Assembly: GCA_024234995.1 (NCBI GenBank)
Contig: JACKNF010000002.1
Location: forward strand, 270,001 to 334,000
Source: Gammaproteobacteria bacterium
GTDB lineage: Bacteria; Pseudomonadota; Gammaproteobacteria; Competibacterales; Competibacteraceae
DNA: 64,000 nucleotides
Reading direction: 5' to 3'
Positions 27,124 to 37,437 of this stretch are shown here, in pieces. How positions within the stretch are numbered: position 1 is the stretch's first letter; every line of letters starts with the position of its first letter. The notes under the pieces are model-generated. The model had not been told where the DNA came from. It did not search any database and saw only the letters and a program-made list of their open reading frames with translations. The position numbers were made by a program, and so were the translations under genes.

Positions 27124-28402
27124 TGGCGACGGGCATCTAGCCCTGGCTCGCGAGAGCCTGCGCGAGTTGCTGGACGATCAACGGGTACCGCCTCCTGTGC
27201 GCAAGGCGTTGGCCGAGGAATATCAACAGCTCCATTTGCTGCTGGAGAAAATCGAGCAAGGCCATATTCATATCGCTGTGTTTGGCCGGGTCAGCGTGGG
27301 CAAGTCAGCACTGTTGAATGCACTGCTGGGTGAGACGAAATTCTCGACCAGCCCCCTGCATGGTGAGACGACCCGTGCTACGCATGCCCGCTGGCAGGAG
27401 TACGATGCGGGCGGGGTGTTTTTGATCGACACACCCGGCATCAATGAAGTGGCCGGCGAGGAGCGGGAGCAACTCGCGCATGACGTAGCCAGCCGCAGCG
27501 ATCTGGTGATGTTCGTGGTGGATGGCGATATCACCGACACCGAACTCAAGGCGTTGCGGCAAGTGAAAGGTGTGGCGCAACGCCTTGTGCTGGTGTTGAA
27601 CAAGATCGATCGCTATACCCAGACGGACCGCAATGCGCTGATGGCGACGTTACAGCGGCGCACGACCGGCTTGATCCAGCCGCAAGACATTCTGACCGCT
27701 GCCGCTCAACCGGCGGAGCGCATTGTGATTTTGGTCGACGCCGAGGGGAATGAGACCGAGACCCGCCGCCGCCCGCAGCCGGATGTGAACGTGTTGCGCG
27801 AACGGATTTGGGACATCCTTAAGGCGGAAGGTAAGACCATGGCGGCGCTCAATGCCGGGCTGTTCGCCGGGCGTTTCTCCGACCGGTTGACCCAGGAAAT
27901 TGTCACCATCCGCCGCGATGTGGCCGAGAAGGTGGTGCGTAATTACTGCCTGGGAAAAGGCATCGCGGTCGCGCTGAACCCGATTCCGATTGCCGATATG
28001 CTGGCGGCAGTGGCAACCGATGCAGCGATGGTCGTCCATCTTGGCCGGGTGTATGGCTTGCCGATCAACCGCGGCGAAGCTGGCTCGCTGCTCAAGACGA
28101 TTTTTACCCAACTGGTGTTCCTAATGGGTACGGTTTGGAGCATGAACCTGGTGGCTTCAGCGCTCAAGGGCGTCAGTCTGGGGCTATCGACCGTGGTCAC
28201 CGCCGGCGCGCAGGGCGCAGTGGCCTGGTACGGAACCTACGTAGTGGGCAAAGCCGCCGAACAGTATTTCGTTCAAGGCAAGTCCTGGGGCGAGGGCGGG
28301 CCGAAGCGGGTTGTTCAGGACATTCTTAACAGTTTGGACCGGGAATCACTGCTGGCTCAGGCGCGGGATGATATCCTGGCCCGGTTGAAACCGCTGCTGT
28401 GA
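27032..28402 (+). CDS. GTPase with DUF697-like C-terminus (second of the pair)
   Basis: A 456-residue homologue of the preceding protein without the N-terminal membrane helices. G1 GRVSVGKSALLN near residue 88, Thr in HGETTRATH, G3 DTPGINEVAG, G4 NKIDRY. The C-terminal region (about 290-430) is the DUF697 type, with NPIPIADMLAAVATDAAMV and a hydrophobic hairpin. Start is uncertain: GTG 27032 has GAGG nine bases upstream and gives MKIWKRVQ, but lies 92 nt inside the previous gene; GTG 27101 with GGAAAG would leave a 23-nt overlap. Overlap and homology suggest tandem duplication and co-translation, perhaps as a heterodimer. The stop overlaps the following DUF3301 gene. Confidence 0.8.
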   Translation: MKIWKRVQDVWPNWFGHANGKAPVLEPRPVDGDGHLALARESLRELLDDQRVPPPVRKALAEEYQQLHLLLEKIEQGHIHIAVFGRVSVGKSALLNALLGETKFSTSPLHGETTRATHARWQEYDAGGVFLIDTPGINEVAGEEREQLAHDVASRSDLVMFVVDGDITDTELKALRQVKGVAQRLVLVLNKIDRYTQTDRNALMATLQRRTTGLIQPQDILTAAAQPAERIVILVDAEGNETETRRRPQPDVNVLRERIWDILKAEGKTMAALNAGLFAGRFSDRLTQEIVTIRRDVAEKVVRNYCLGKGIAVALNPIPIADMLAAVATDAAMVVHLGRVYGLPINRGEAGSLLKTIFTQLVFLMGTVWSMNLVASALKGVSLGLSTVVTAGAQGAVAWYGTYVVGKAAEQYFVQGKSWGEGGPKRVVQDILNSLDRESLLAQARDDILARLKPLL

Positions 28403-28722
28403 GTTTTTCATTTCTCATCGGATTTTTGCTCGTTGTGGGTATCGCGTTGCTGTTTTGGCAGGACAGCCTCGGCGCCCGTGAACAGGCCCGCGCCGCCAGT
28501 TCCCAGGCCTGCCGTCAAACCAATGTTCAACTGCTCGACGATACCGTAGCATTGGAGCGGTTGTGGCTGCGGCGCGATCACGATGGCCGGCTGAAGTGGG
28601 AACGGCTGTATATGTTCGAATTCACAGACACCGGACAGCGCCGCCAGACCGGTCGTGTGTTGCTGGTCGGCTGGCGAGTGGAAGTGTTGCACATGGAGGG
28701 TGGCGATCTGCTGGTGCCGTGA
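28399..28722 (+). CDS. DUF3301 single-pass membrane protein
   Basis: A 107-residue protein with one N-terminal hydrophobic helix (about residues 3-20) followed by a cytoplasmic or periplasmic segment containing FWQDSLGAREQA and ACRQTNVQLLDDTVAL, the recognisable DUF3301 core, and a C-terminal strand GWRVEVLHMEGG. Function unknown. The GTG start overlaps the stop of the second GTPase (GTGA), so it is translated from the same message and may be a partner of that pair. Confidence 0.82.
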   Translation: MSFSFLIGFLLVVGIALLFWQDSLGAREQARAASSQACRQTNVQLLDDTVALERLWLRRDHDGRLKWERLYMFEFTDTGQRRQTGRVLLVGWRVEVLHMEGGDLLVP

Positions 28723-28821
28723 TAGCCAGGCTCGTTAGAAGCTGTCTGGTAAAAAGCCACGGCGCTATATGGACTTTCAGTTCTTCATCAGTCCAAAATC
28801 GCGACAAGGAAGGATAACACC

Positions 28822-30066
28822 ATGCGCTTGCTGCACACTTCGGATTGGCATCTTGGCCAGACTCTGCATGATTTTGACCGGAGTTATGAGCACGAACGCT
28901 TTCTGGACTGGCTGCTGGATACCCTGGAAGCCGAGCAAATTGACGCTTTGCTAATTGCCGGTGATGTCTTCGACAATCCCAATCCTTCCGCCGATGCTCA
29001 GAAGCAGTTCTACCATTTCCTGACCCAAGCCAAGCACCGGGTCCCGCAGCTCGACATCGTCATCATCGCGGGCAACCATGATTCGGCGGGACGCCTGGAA
29101 GCGCCGGCACCGTTATTTCAGGTCTTCGGCGCCACCGTCGTCGGCGCCGTTACCCGCGATGCCAAGGGTAATATTGAACTCAACCGGTTGATTGCACCGC
29201 TTCGCAACCGGCAAGGCGGCATCGCTGCCTGGTGTCTGGCGATTCCATTTCTGCGCCCCGGCGATGTTCCCAGGGTGGCTACGGATGGCGATGCCTATTT
29301 GGAAGGTGTCCGCCAGCTTTACCAGCAAGCGCTGGATCACGTCCTGGAATGCCGGGAGAGTGGCCAGGCCATTGTCGCCCTGGGTCACTGCCATACCAGC
29401 GGCGGCCTGACCTCTGAGGATTCTGAGCGGCGTATTGTGATCGGCGGCGCTGAAGCCTTGCCGGTGGACATTTTCGGTCCGGCCATCGCCTACGTCGCCC
29501 TGGGTCATCTGCATCGCGCGCAAAAAGCCGGTGGTCAGGAACGGGTGCGCTACTCGGGTAGTCCGCTGCCGATGTCCTTTACCGAGATTGATTACCTCCA
29601 TCAGGTCGTGCGTGTCGATCTCGCCGGTGATACGGTGCAAGACATTACCCCTCTTCACGTTCCGCGCCCGGTCGAATTGCTGCGGATTCCCCGGCAACCT
29701 GCACCGGTGGATGAAGTGGTGGAGCAATTGCATGCGCTGGATCTCCCCGGTGCGCCGCTCAAAGCGCAACCTTACCTGCAAGTTCGAGTGCAACTGACCG
29801 CCCCAGAGCCGGGATTGCGCACGAAAATCGAATCCGTTCTCGATAAAAAGCCAGTGAGGCTGGCCCGGATTGAAACTACCTATGGCGGCAATGCCAGCAG
29901 GATCGATCACCACCGCTATCATTCGCTGGATGAACTGGAACGGTTGCAACCGGAAGACATCTTCAAGAAACTCTATCAACACCACTATCCGGATACGCAA
30001 CCTGATGCGGCGTTGCTTACCGCTTTCGCCGAGCTACTGAATACGCCACCGGATGCGGGGCTATGA
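28822..30066 (+). CDS. sbcD: Nuclease SbcCD subunit D
   Basis: The Mn2+-dependent nuclease half of the SbcCD (Mre11-Rad50) complex, which opens hairpins and processes double-strand ends. The 414 residues show the phosphodiesterase motifs TSDWHLGQ, AGDVFDN, AGNHDSAGRLE, GHCHTSGG and GHLHRAQ in residues 1-230, then the capping domain and a C-terminal region that contacts SbcC. AAGGA precedes the ATG at good spacing. The last 4 nt overlap sbcC, so subunits are translationally coupled. Length is typical. Confidence 0.96.
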   Translation: MRLLHTSDWHLGQTLHDFDRSYEHERFLDWLLDTLEAEQIDALLIAGDVFDNPNPSADAQKQFYHFLTQAKHRVPQLDIVIIAGNHDSAGRLEAPAPLFQVFGATVVGAVTRDAKGNIELNRLIAPLRNRQGGIAAWCLAIPFLRPGDVPRVATDGDAYLEGVRQLYQQALDHVLECRESGQAIVALGHCHTSGGLTSEDSERRIVIGGAEALPVDIFGPAIAYVALGHLHRAQKAGGQERVRYSGSPLPMSFTEIDYLHQVVRVDLAGDTVQDITPLHVPRPVELLRIPRQPAPVDEVVEQLHALDLPGAPLKAQPYLQVRVQLTAPEPGLRTKIESVLDKKPVRLARIETTYGGNASRIDHHRYHSLDELERLQPEDIFKKLYQHHYPDTQPDAALLTAFAELLNTPPDAGL

Positions 30067-33000
30067 GAATCCTCGCCATTCGCGGCAAGAATCTGGCTTC
30101 TCTCGCGGGCGAGTTTGAACTCCACTTCTGCCGGAATCCGCTTGCTACCGCTGGTCTGTTCGCTATTTGCGGCACGACCGGCTCCGGTAAAAGCACGCTG
30201 CTCGACGCTTTGTGTCTGGCGCTGTATGACGAAACCCCGCGTCTGACCCGCGCTGCTGTCAAAGGCGTCAGTCTGCCGGATGCCGGTAAGGACACCCTCA
30301 CCCCGCAAGATACGCGCAACTTGCTGCGCCGGGGCGTGGGTGAAGGTTTCGCCGAGGTCGATTTCGTCGGTAATGACGGGATTGAGTATTGCGCCCGCTG
30401 GAGTGTCCGCCGCGCCCGCGGTAAGGCTAGCGGTAAGCTGCAAAATACCGAATTGTCGCTGCAACCCCTGGACGGTGGACCACCCATTGGTGGCGTGAAA
30501 ACCGAAGTCCAAAAGGCGATCCGCGAGCGGGTAGGGCTGTCGTTTGAGCAATTCACCCGCGCCGTACTGCTGGCGCAAAACGAGTTCGCCGCCTTTCTGA
30601 AAGCCAACGATAATGAACGGGCGGAACTGCTGGAAACCCTCACCGGCTTGGATGTTTACACCGGCATTTCCATCCGCGCCTATGAGCGTGCCCGGAACGA
30701 GCAGAAAGCGCTGGAAGCCTTGCAAACCCGGCTTACCGGCCAACAACCTCTGGACGATGCAGCCCGCAGCCAGTTGGAACAGACGCTCGCCGCCGCTAAA
30801 GCGGAAACTACCGCTCTGGAACAGCGTAAAATCGCACTGGAAAATCAACTGCGCTGGCATCAGCAGTGGCAGTCATTGCAGCAACAGGAACAGCAGGCGC
30901 AGGACGCTGTCCAGAATGCCCGCATGGTGCAGCAGGCTGCCGCGCCCCGGCAGGCGCAACTGACCCAGGTTGAAGCGGTGCAGGACGCGCGGCCCGTGGT
31001 GGAAGCCGTCGACCGCGCTGTCGCTGAAGTCGATCAGTGTCATCAGGTTGTCCAGCGCGCTGAGGAACAACGGGATGAGGCGCAACGCTTTCTACAACAG
31101 GCTGAAGCTGCCAAGGTGCAAGCCGATCAAGCGGCCGCTGCCGCCGAACAGCAACGCACGGACGCTAGTGACGCTCTCAAACAGGCCCGAGACCTGGACG
31201 CTGAAATCAAAACGCTCACGCCCGGCCATGAGAATGCAGCTAAGACCTTGAGTGAAGCCCACCAGGCCGAGGCTGAGGCGCAGAAACGGCTGGCTGACCG
31301 GCAGGCCGAACGCAATCGGGTTGCAAAGGCGTTGCAAACTGCCCACGACTGGCTGACGAAGCATCAGCCATTGCATTTTCTGGCGGAGGACTGGCCGCGT
31401 TGGGATGTGCTGCTCAAGGATGCCGCGATCCTGCAAAGCAACCTGCGCGAGGCGGAACAGAAAATCGTTTCGAGCCGGCAGGACGCGCAAAAGAAGCGTC
31501 AGGAACTTGATAAAGCAACCGATCAGTGCGCCAAGGTCGAAGCGGCGCTGCAAAAGGCGGAAAGCCGGTTGCAGGCTATTCTGACTGAATTAGCTGGCGT
31601 TGATAGCGAAACTCTGGCGGCGCAACGTCAGACCGCACAAACCCGCATCGATCATCTGACAGATGCTGAACGATTATGGAATACCCTCAGCGCCGGACAG
31701 ACCCAACAAAATAAACTGGAAGATGAAAACCGTGCGCTCCAGGAACAGCTTGCCCAGGCGGAAATTGCCCTGCATCAGCTCAGCACCGATAAACCTGCCG
31801 CCGCCACCCGGCTGGAACAGGCTGAAAAGTTACTGAAAATCGCCGAAGCTGCCAACGCGGAAAGCGTCGAGACGCTACGGGCCAGTCTGGAAATCGGCTC
31901 CCCCTGCCCAGTCTGTGGCGCAGTGGATCATCCCTACGCAACCGGCGATGCACCCTCCCGCGCCATACTGGTTAGATTGGAAACTGAGGTTGATGAGTGC
32001 CGGAAGACAGCGAAAATATTGGATCGACAGGAAGCCACCCACCAAAACAGCCTCGAAAATAGCCGATGCCGCCTTGCCGGCCTTGCCAAAGAACAGGAAG
32101 CGCTGACCGCCACTCAGCAGCGGGACAACGCCGTCTGGAATACTCACCCGCTGGCGGCGGAACTGACCGTCATCACCCCTGATAATCGTTCGATCTGGTT
32201 GACTGACCAGCAGCAACTGGCTCGGAACGGTTTAGCCGCCATTGCCCAGCAGGAGAACGCGCAAAGAAAAGCCGCCAAGCAGCGAGACGATGTCCAGCAA
32301 GCCCGTGATCTCGCCCAGCAACAGCATTCGGCTGCGCAAAAAATCGTGTACGATGCGCAAACTGCTTTTGATTGGGCAACACAAGCTGTTCAAGCCGCTC
32401 AAGAACGGCAAACCGAATGCGCCCGCCAGCTGGCGGAAAAGCTCACTGATCTGGATGCGGCGTTTTCCGGTCACGACTGGCGTCCGCTTTGGCAAAAAGA
32501 TTCGCTCCGATTCCATGAGCAGCGGCGGCAAAAGGTTGCCGAGTGGAAAAAACAGAGTGAGAACGCTGAACAGTGGCGGCAACAGATCGTCACACTTGAT
32601 ACCGGAATCGGCAACTATGCTGCAACCGCCGCCGACAAGACCGTGCAACGTCAACGCGCTGCTGATACATTTCAGAGCATTGACCGCGATCTTCAGTTCC
32701 GGCGTCAGCAACGCCAAGCATTGTTCAATGGGCGGGCTGTTGCCGAGGTGGAAGCGCACCTCGATCAGTTGATTAAAGATACCCGGTCAAAACTTCAGCA
32801 ACAGGAAATGGCCGCACAGAAAGCCGGGCAGATCCAGGCTGGCGCTGAAACCGCGCTGATACGGGAACAGGCAGCGCTGGCGGCCAGCCAGAAGGCCGCA
32901 GAACAAGCGGCGGCAGTCTTGCAGCAATGGGTCACTGATTTCAATATCCGTTACCCCGGTACAGCGCTGGATATTCCGGCTCTTCACGCCCTGCTGGTCC

Positions 33001-33800
33001 ACAGCAGTGCTTGGTTAAAACAAGAGCAGGAGATGCTCCAGGCGCTGACCGGCGCCGTCCGCCGGGAGGAAACTATCCTCAGGGAGCGCCAGGCACAACG
33101 GGAGATGCATGAACAGCAACGGACAAGTACAGATTCCGCGGAAACTGTGCAGGAGGCGCTGCAAAAGACAGCAGCTGATCTAGAAGCCGCTCAAGACCGC
33201 TGTAAAGAAGCTGAACTGAATCGGCGTCAGGACGATGAACGCCGCGATAAAACAAGGGACTTACAGGAGCGCATTGTCAAACAGGAGAACAGCACCCGGA
33301 TTTGGAATCAGTTGAACGGCCTGATCGGTTCTGCCGATGGCAAAAAATTCCGCAACCATGCGCAGCAATTCACCCTGGACGTCCTGCTTGGTTACGCCAA
33401 CCAGCATCTGGCCGGCGTTGCACGCCGCTACCGGCTTGAGCGAGTCCCGGATACCTTGGCGCTGATGGTGGTTGATCAGGACATGGGCGATGAAGTCCGT
33501 TCGGTGCATTCCCTGTCCGGCGGTGAATCGTTCCTGGTTTCCCTGGCACTGGCGCTGGGCCTGGCGTCACTGTCCTCGAACCGGGTGCGGGTCGAATCCC
33601 TGTTTATCGACGAAGGTTTCGGCAGTCTAGATGCGGATACGCTACGGGTGGCGATGGAGGCGCTGGATCGCCTGCAAGCCCAGGGCCGCAAGGTCGGCGT
33701 GATTTCACATGTCCAGGAGATGACCGAACGGATCGGCGTGCAAATCCATGTCCAGCGCCAGCCGGGAGGACAAAGCCGGGTTGAGGTGCGGGGTAGTTAA
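30063..33800 (+). CDS. sbcC: Nuclease SbcCD subunit C (SMC-like ATPase)
   Basis: Rad50-like ATPase of 1245 residues. Walker A CGTTGSGKSTLLDALCLALY is near residue 36; two long coiled-coil arms rich in Gln, Glu and Ala flank a zinc hook CPVCG near residue 615, which links two complexes. The ABC signature LSGGESFLVSLALALGLA is near 1150 and Walker B SLFIDEGFGSLD near 1180. All key motifs are intact. It clamps DNA and regulates the SbcD nuclease. The longest frame is uninterrupted, and its end overlaps by 4 nt the stop of the convergent damaged membrane-protein gene. Confidence 0.97.
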   Translation: MRILAIRGKNLASLAGEFELHFCRNPLATAGLFAICGTTGSGKSTLLDALCLALYDETPRLTRAAVKGVSLPDAGKDTLTPQDTRNLLRRGVGEGFAEVDFVGNDGIEYCARWSVRRARGKASGKLQNTELSLQPLDGGPPIGGVKTEVQKAIRERVGLSFEQFTRAVLLAQNEFAAFLKANDNERAELLETLTGLDVYTGISIRAYERARNEQKALEALQTRLTGQQPLDDAARSQLEQTLAAAKAETTALEQRKIALENQLRWHQQWQSLQQQEQQAQDAVQNARMVQQAAAPRQAQLTQVEAVQDARPVVEAVDRAVAEVDQCHQVVQRAEEQRDEAQRFLQQAEAAKVQADQAAAAAEQQRTDASDALKQARDLDAEIKTLTPGHENAAKTLSEAHQAEAEAQKRLADRQAERNRVAKALQTAHDWLTKHQPLHFLAEDWPRWDVLLKDAAILQSNLREAEQKIVSSRQDAQKKRQELDKATDQCAKVEAALQKAESRLQAILTELAGVDSETLAAQRQTAQTRIDHLTDAERLWNTLSAGQTQQNKLEDENRALQEQLAQAEIALHQLSTDKPAAATRLEQAEKLLKIAEAANAESVETLRASLEIGSPCPVCGAVDHPYATGDAPSRAILVRLETEVDECRKTAKILDRQEATHQNSLENSRCRLAGLAKEQEALTATQQRDNAVWNTHPLAAELTVITPDNRSIWLTDQQQLARNGLAAIAQQENAQRKAAKQRDDVQQARDLAQQQHSAAQKIVYDAQTAFDWATQAVQAAQERQTECARQLAEKLTDLDAAFSGHDWRPLWQKDSLRFHEQRRQKVAEWKKQSENAEQWRQQIVTLDTGIGNYAATAADKTVQRQRAADTFQSIDRDLQFRRQQRQALFNGRAVAEVEAHLDQLIKDTRSKLQQQEMAAQKAGQIQAGAETALIREQAALAASQKAAEQAAAVLQQWVTDFNIRYPGTALDIPALHALLVHSSAWLKQEQEMLQALTGAVRREETILRERQAQREMHEQQRTSTDSAETVQEALQKTAADLEAAQDRCKEAELNRRQDDERRDKTRDLQERIVKQENSTRIWNQLNGLIGSADGKKFRNHAQQFTLDVLLGYANQHLAGVARRYRLERVPDTLALMVVDQDMGDEVRSVHSLSGGESFLVSLALALGLASLSSNRVRVESLFIDEGFGSLDADTLRVAMEALDRLQAQGRKVGVISHVQEMTERIGVQIHVQRQPGGQSRVEVRGS

Positions 33801-35123
33801 AGTACCGTGTTTGTCAGCATTGCTCCATAGACAAACAACAACGCTATCCCTGCTCCTAGACATTTCAGCACATACCCCCGGTTCCAGTACAGAAAGGCGT
33901 AGCCGTCGATACCGTAGCGGCCCTGCATCATTAAATGCAATCCCGACAATGGATTAGCCGGTACGCCAATTGCCCAGGCCATCAGTAACGTGATCGCCAG
34001 TAGATCTGGTTCGGGATGCAGCGGCGCCAGCCACACGCCAAAAGCCGCGATAGTGATGACGGGATGTACCCCCAATGCAGCGGCGCCGACCATCGCGATT
34101 AAGATCAACCCCGCCTGCGGCGCGCCGAATTGGTCAAACGGCAACCAGTCACGCAGTGAATGACTCAGACTGGTCAATCCCGCTGCCAATACCCCAGCGG
34201 CGAGAAACAACGCCAGTTCGTTGACCGTACTGGCCAGACCGTGCCCGATATGCGCTTTGAGCGGTATCCAAGCGCCGTGTCTCTGTTGTACGGTCAGAAT
34301 AGCGATGGTCAGCAAAGGCGCGCTCAAGGTGATGATTGCTAGGACCGGCCAGTGAGGAATGAGTGTGTGCAGGGTCAGCACGATGGCAACCAGTAAGCCA
34401 GGAATCCACAAGGCACTGAAGTTCATCGGATAGCCGATGAAAGGCGCGCCTAGGGTGGGGTCTTCAGGATCGATTTCCCGGACGGTTAGCCATAACGCCA
34501 GTGCTGCCATGGGTAATCCGGCCAGCACCTACGATGCTGAGTCGCGCGCCGGCGCATAAGTCGAAACAGCCGCCATCGCCGAGAAGAATGGCGACCAGAA
34601 CGCGGCAGCGGCGAACCCGGCTCCAGGCCAGCGCCGGCGTTTACCCAAGCGCCCGCGTGTGGTCATGCGATCCCCAGGATCACCACCGTGGATAAGTTAA
34701 TCACGGCCCAAACAAATGCACACCAATCAGAGTCCGCCACAAGGCTTTTCGTCCGCGTGGCAGTGGGTATCACGATTTGCCGCTTCCGGGCGGGTGACCA
34801 GCCGCAGGAACGACACTGCCGCCAGCAAGCGGACGGTCAATCCCTGATTGCCTGCCAGCAGTTTTGTCGTTCAACGGTGCCGCGTGAAATTCACCCATAA
34901 TACCGGCCAGTCCCAGGCCGATCAGCCAATGAACTCTGGAGATGTTGCCGCCGGGCCAACTGGTCACTGAGTAGCAGAGCCGCAATCCAGCCAATATCCA
35001 GCGGGCAGCAGCGAAATTCCCGGTATGACCGAGGCCATGATCATCAAAGTGAGCAACCCGCCTGCCAATGCATCGCGATGAGGGAGACAACCGGGCGGGC
35101 AACCGAAGGCGCTGTAAAATCAT
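33797..35123 (-). pseudogene. Frameshifted polytopic membrane protein
   Basis: Only the last 243 codons (34528 to 33797) are open: a run of about six hydrophobic segments containing PMNFSALWIPGLL and GLHLMMQGRYG. Upstream the same protein clearly continues in other frames: AAAAFWSPFFSAMAAVSTYAP (about 34635-34575), TVVILG near 34690, GLAGIMGEFHA (about 34910) and GGLLTLMIMASVIPGISLLPAG (about 35065-35000), back to a plausible ATG at 35123. At least four single-base shifts and several stops separate these pieces. I do not recognise the family; it looks like a permease of about 430 residues. Either the gene is dead or the sequence has uncorrected single-base losses here. Confidence 0.75.
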
Positions 35124-35233
35124 GGTCACGGTGTGGCTGAATAGAGCGGGTTTGCTTTGACGCGGGTATGGGTATTTCACTATAAGATATGTGTCATTAT
35201 CCATTGAAATTTGACGGGCGCAGGGATCGGCAC

Positions 35234-36385
35234 GACCATCGATAGGTATCGTTATGGCAGATGGGCAAAATCGCAACTTCTCGCGGAAGTGACTGCCTTG
35301 CAGCAACAGTTAGCGAAGCTGGAAGCCTCCTTACCCGCCTCGGCAGTGATGTTTACACGAAGCTGCTGAAGCGTTAGCACTCAATCAACTGAACGAAGAG
35401 CGGCTTAATTCGTTGCTGACGCTTAGCGAACAGGCGCATCATCTGACGGAGCAGGATATTATCAGTCTGGGATTGGAAAGGCGGTACGGTTAACCCAGAG
35501 CTGGATCGCTATTTCCACTTTATCAACGACGACCAGCAAACGTTGCAATTGTTCGCTTGTCACGGAAACGTTCAAGACCTGCTGCCGCGCCAGATCATCA
35601 CTACGCCATTGCAAATGGCTGTGTTTGGGCTGACTGCGCCGAAAGCGGCAGCCAGTGATTCCACAACGACTATCAGAATTTGCCTCTAATAAGCGTGGTT
35701 ATCCGCCGGGGCACTCATCTGATCCGGCACGCAGAGCGTAGCGGTGATCGAGACGAATAAAGTGCGGATGATTATCGGGGTCGGTAACAAACCGGACGAC
35801 TATGAAGCGAAACCGATGCGAAGACCAATTGCCGCAGTTGCCCGCCATATCTGGAAGATTATCTGCCGCCACCGTATTGAGGCGCGTACTCAACGGCTGA
35901 ATCGTTTTATGCCACCCTAAACCAAGTCAACAAAGCGCTGACCCGTGTTCAGGGTCACCAAGCAGCTGTTTCATGAATTGCATCGCATCGCAGTGATTGC
36001 GGATTGTTCAACCGTCTGGATCAGGTTTAGCGACGCCGAGACTGGCCGGATGACCGTAGTGGCGGGCGGCCTGGATTAACGCGCTGGGGATGCCTTGCCC
36101 TGGTGGCGATGACTGGAATGCTGCGTCATCGGCGATGCATTGGCGCGATGTGCCGCTGCTCTGCACCGATTTGCAGAACGGAACAACCATCCGGAGCTGC
36201 GGGCAAATGCAACAGGCGGAGATATCCATGCCAGCATAGCGTTGCCGATCCTGGAACAAGGGCAAGCGATCGGAGTGTTCGTAGCCTATGCCAGTGAAAT
36301 TGGTTTTTTCGACGAAGCGCTGATCAATCTGCTGCGGGAGATGATGGATGATATCTCCTTTGGTCTGGATGCCCTTATCTCTTGA
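35234..36385 (+). pseudogene. Frameshifted GAF-domain sensory protein
   Basis: Fragments in alternating frames spell out two GAF-type sensory modules. The first runs through SLLTLSEQAHHLTEQDIISL (about 35409), then DRYFHFINDDQQTLQLF (about 35503), PVIHNDYQNLP-like coding (about 35655) and KVRMIIGVGNKPDDYEAK (about 35760). The second includes NQVNKALTRVQ (about 35925), FSDAETGRMTVVAGG (about 36028), NALGMPCPGGD (about 36080) and the final open stretch FVAYASEIGFFDEALINLLREMMDDISFGLDAL (to 36385). Such modules usually precede PAS, GGDEF or EAL domains, but none follows. At least six frame changes are needed. Remnant of a signalling protein, or badly resolved sequence. Confidence 0.78.
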
Positions 36386-36437
36386 TGGAGGTGGTGGTCA
36401 AGTACGGCTAGAGTTGCATAAGCTCGCGGTTTTCAGG

Positions 36438-37258
36438 TTAGCTCTGACCTGTCCAGGGGTGATAGTGGAAATACAGCAGCAGCAGACTGCCGAATACGAT
36501 CCGATACCAGGCAAAGGGGGCAAAGCTGTGCTGGCCTACATACGCCAGCAGGAAGCGCACCACGGCCAGCCCGCCCAGAAAGGCGGCAGCAAACCAGTTG
36601 CGAACATCGGCACATCCGTCAAAGTCAAATGGCCCCATTCTTTGAAAAGGCTGTAAAAGATTGCCGCGAACATGGTCGGAATCGCTAGAAAGAAGGAGAA
36701 TTCGGTTGCTGCAAACCGCGATAATCCACCTAGCATCCCGCCCATAATGGTGGCCCCTGACCGTGACACTCCCGGAAACAACGCCAGACTCTGGGCGATG
36801 CCAACCACCAAGGCGTCTTTCCAGGACATGTCATCCACAGCTTGCACCTGATTGGCGTTTGCATAACGTTCGATCAGCAGAATCGCAATGCCGCCGGCGA
36901 CCAACGCACCGGCAACCGTGACCGGGTTGAAAAGATAGTGCGTAATATGCTTGTGCAATAGTAACCCCAACCCTGCTGCCGGCACGAATGCAATCATCAA
37001 ATTCAGTACTAACTGCTGAGCATTGCGGTCTCTGCCCAGGTTCAAAGCGATGTTGAGTAACCGTTCACGGTAAATCCAAACGACCGCCAGAATAGCGCCA
37101 AGCTGGATGAAGATTTCAAAAGTCTCGGCGCGTGGCCCGGTAAAATTCAGAAAATCCCCTACAATGATAAGGTGACCGGTGCTGGAGATAGGGAGGAATT
37201 CCGAAGCGGCTTCCACTAAACCCAGAACCAGCGCTTTAAGAATGAATAGAATGTCCAA
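36438..37258 (-). pseudogene. uppP: Undecaprenyl-diphosphate phosphatase UppP, one frameshift
   Basis: UppP (BacA) recycles the C55 lipid carrier by dephosphorylating undecaprenyl diphosphate at the inner membrane. The first 225 codons are intact, including EFLPISSTGHLI near residue 19 and the second motif FPGVSRSGATIMGG. Near 36589-36594, after PMFATG, the frame is lost; the correct C-terminus (FAAAFLGGLAVVRFLLAYVG and then HSFAPFAWYRIVFGSLLLLY) continues in the neighbouring frame to 36438. A single missing base, probably a T in the GGTTTGCT run, explains it. Translated as is, the protein loses its last one or two membrane helices. A paralogue elsewhere could cover the function; a sequence error is equally possible. 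Confidence 0.85.
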
Positions 37259-37437
37259 ATGTACTCCTTCAGACCTTGGCCCAAAAAAACAGGTATCTTA
37301 GCAGTTCACTATCGAGTCCACGACGTCACTGAAAAACGGTGCTTACCTTCGCATTCTTTCATTCAAATCCACTATTGGGCCAAACTTATTGAGTTTGTAT
37401 TATTCGACGCACGGGTAGCTTATTGGAAAAATTGATC

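Noticed and set aside
29113..30860. Two long open frames (about 290 codons each) antisense to sbcD and sbcC
   Set aside because: Mirror frames of GC-rich genes with strong third-position bias; no ribosome site or family signal.
34530..36440. Insertion-sequence remnant
   Set aside because: The fragments read as a permease and a GAF sensor, not a transposase, and no terminal inverted repeats or target duplication are visible.
36580..36605. Programmed frameshifting in uppP
   Set aside because: No slippery heptamer with a downstream stem is evident, and neighbouring genes are also frameshifted, so a lesion or sequence error is simpler.
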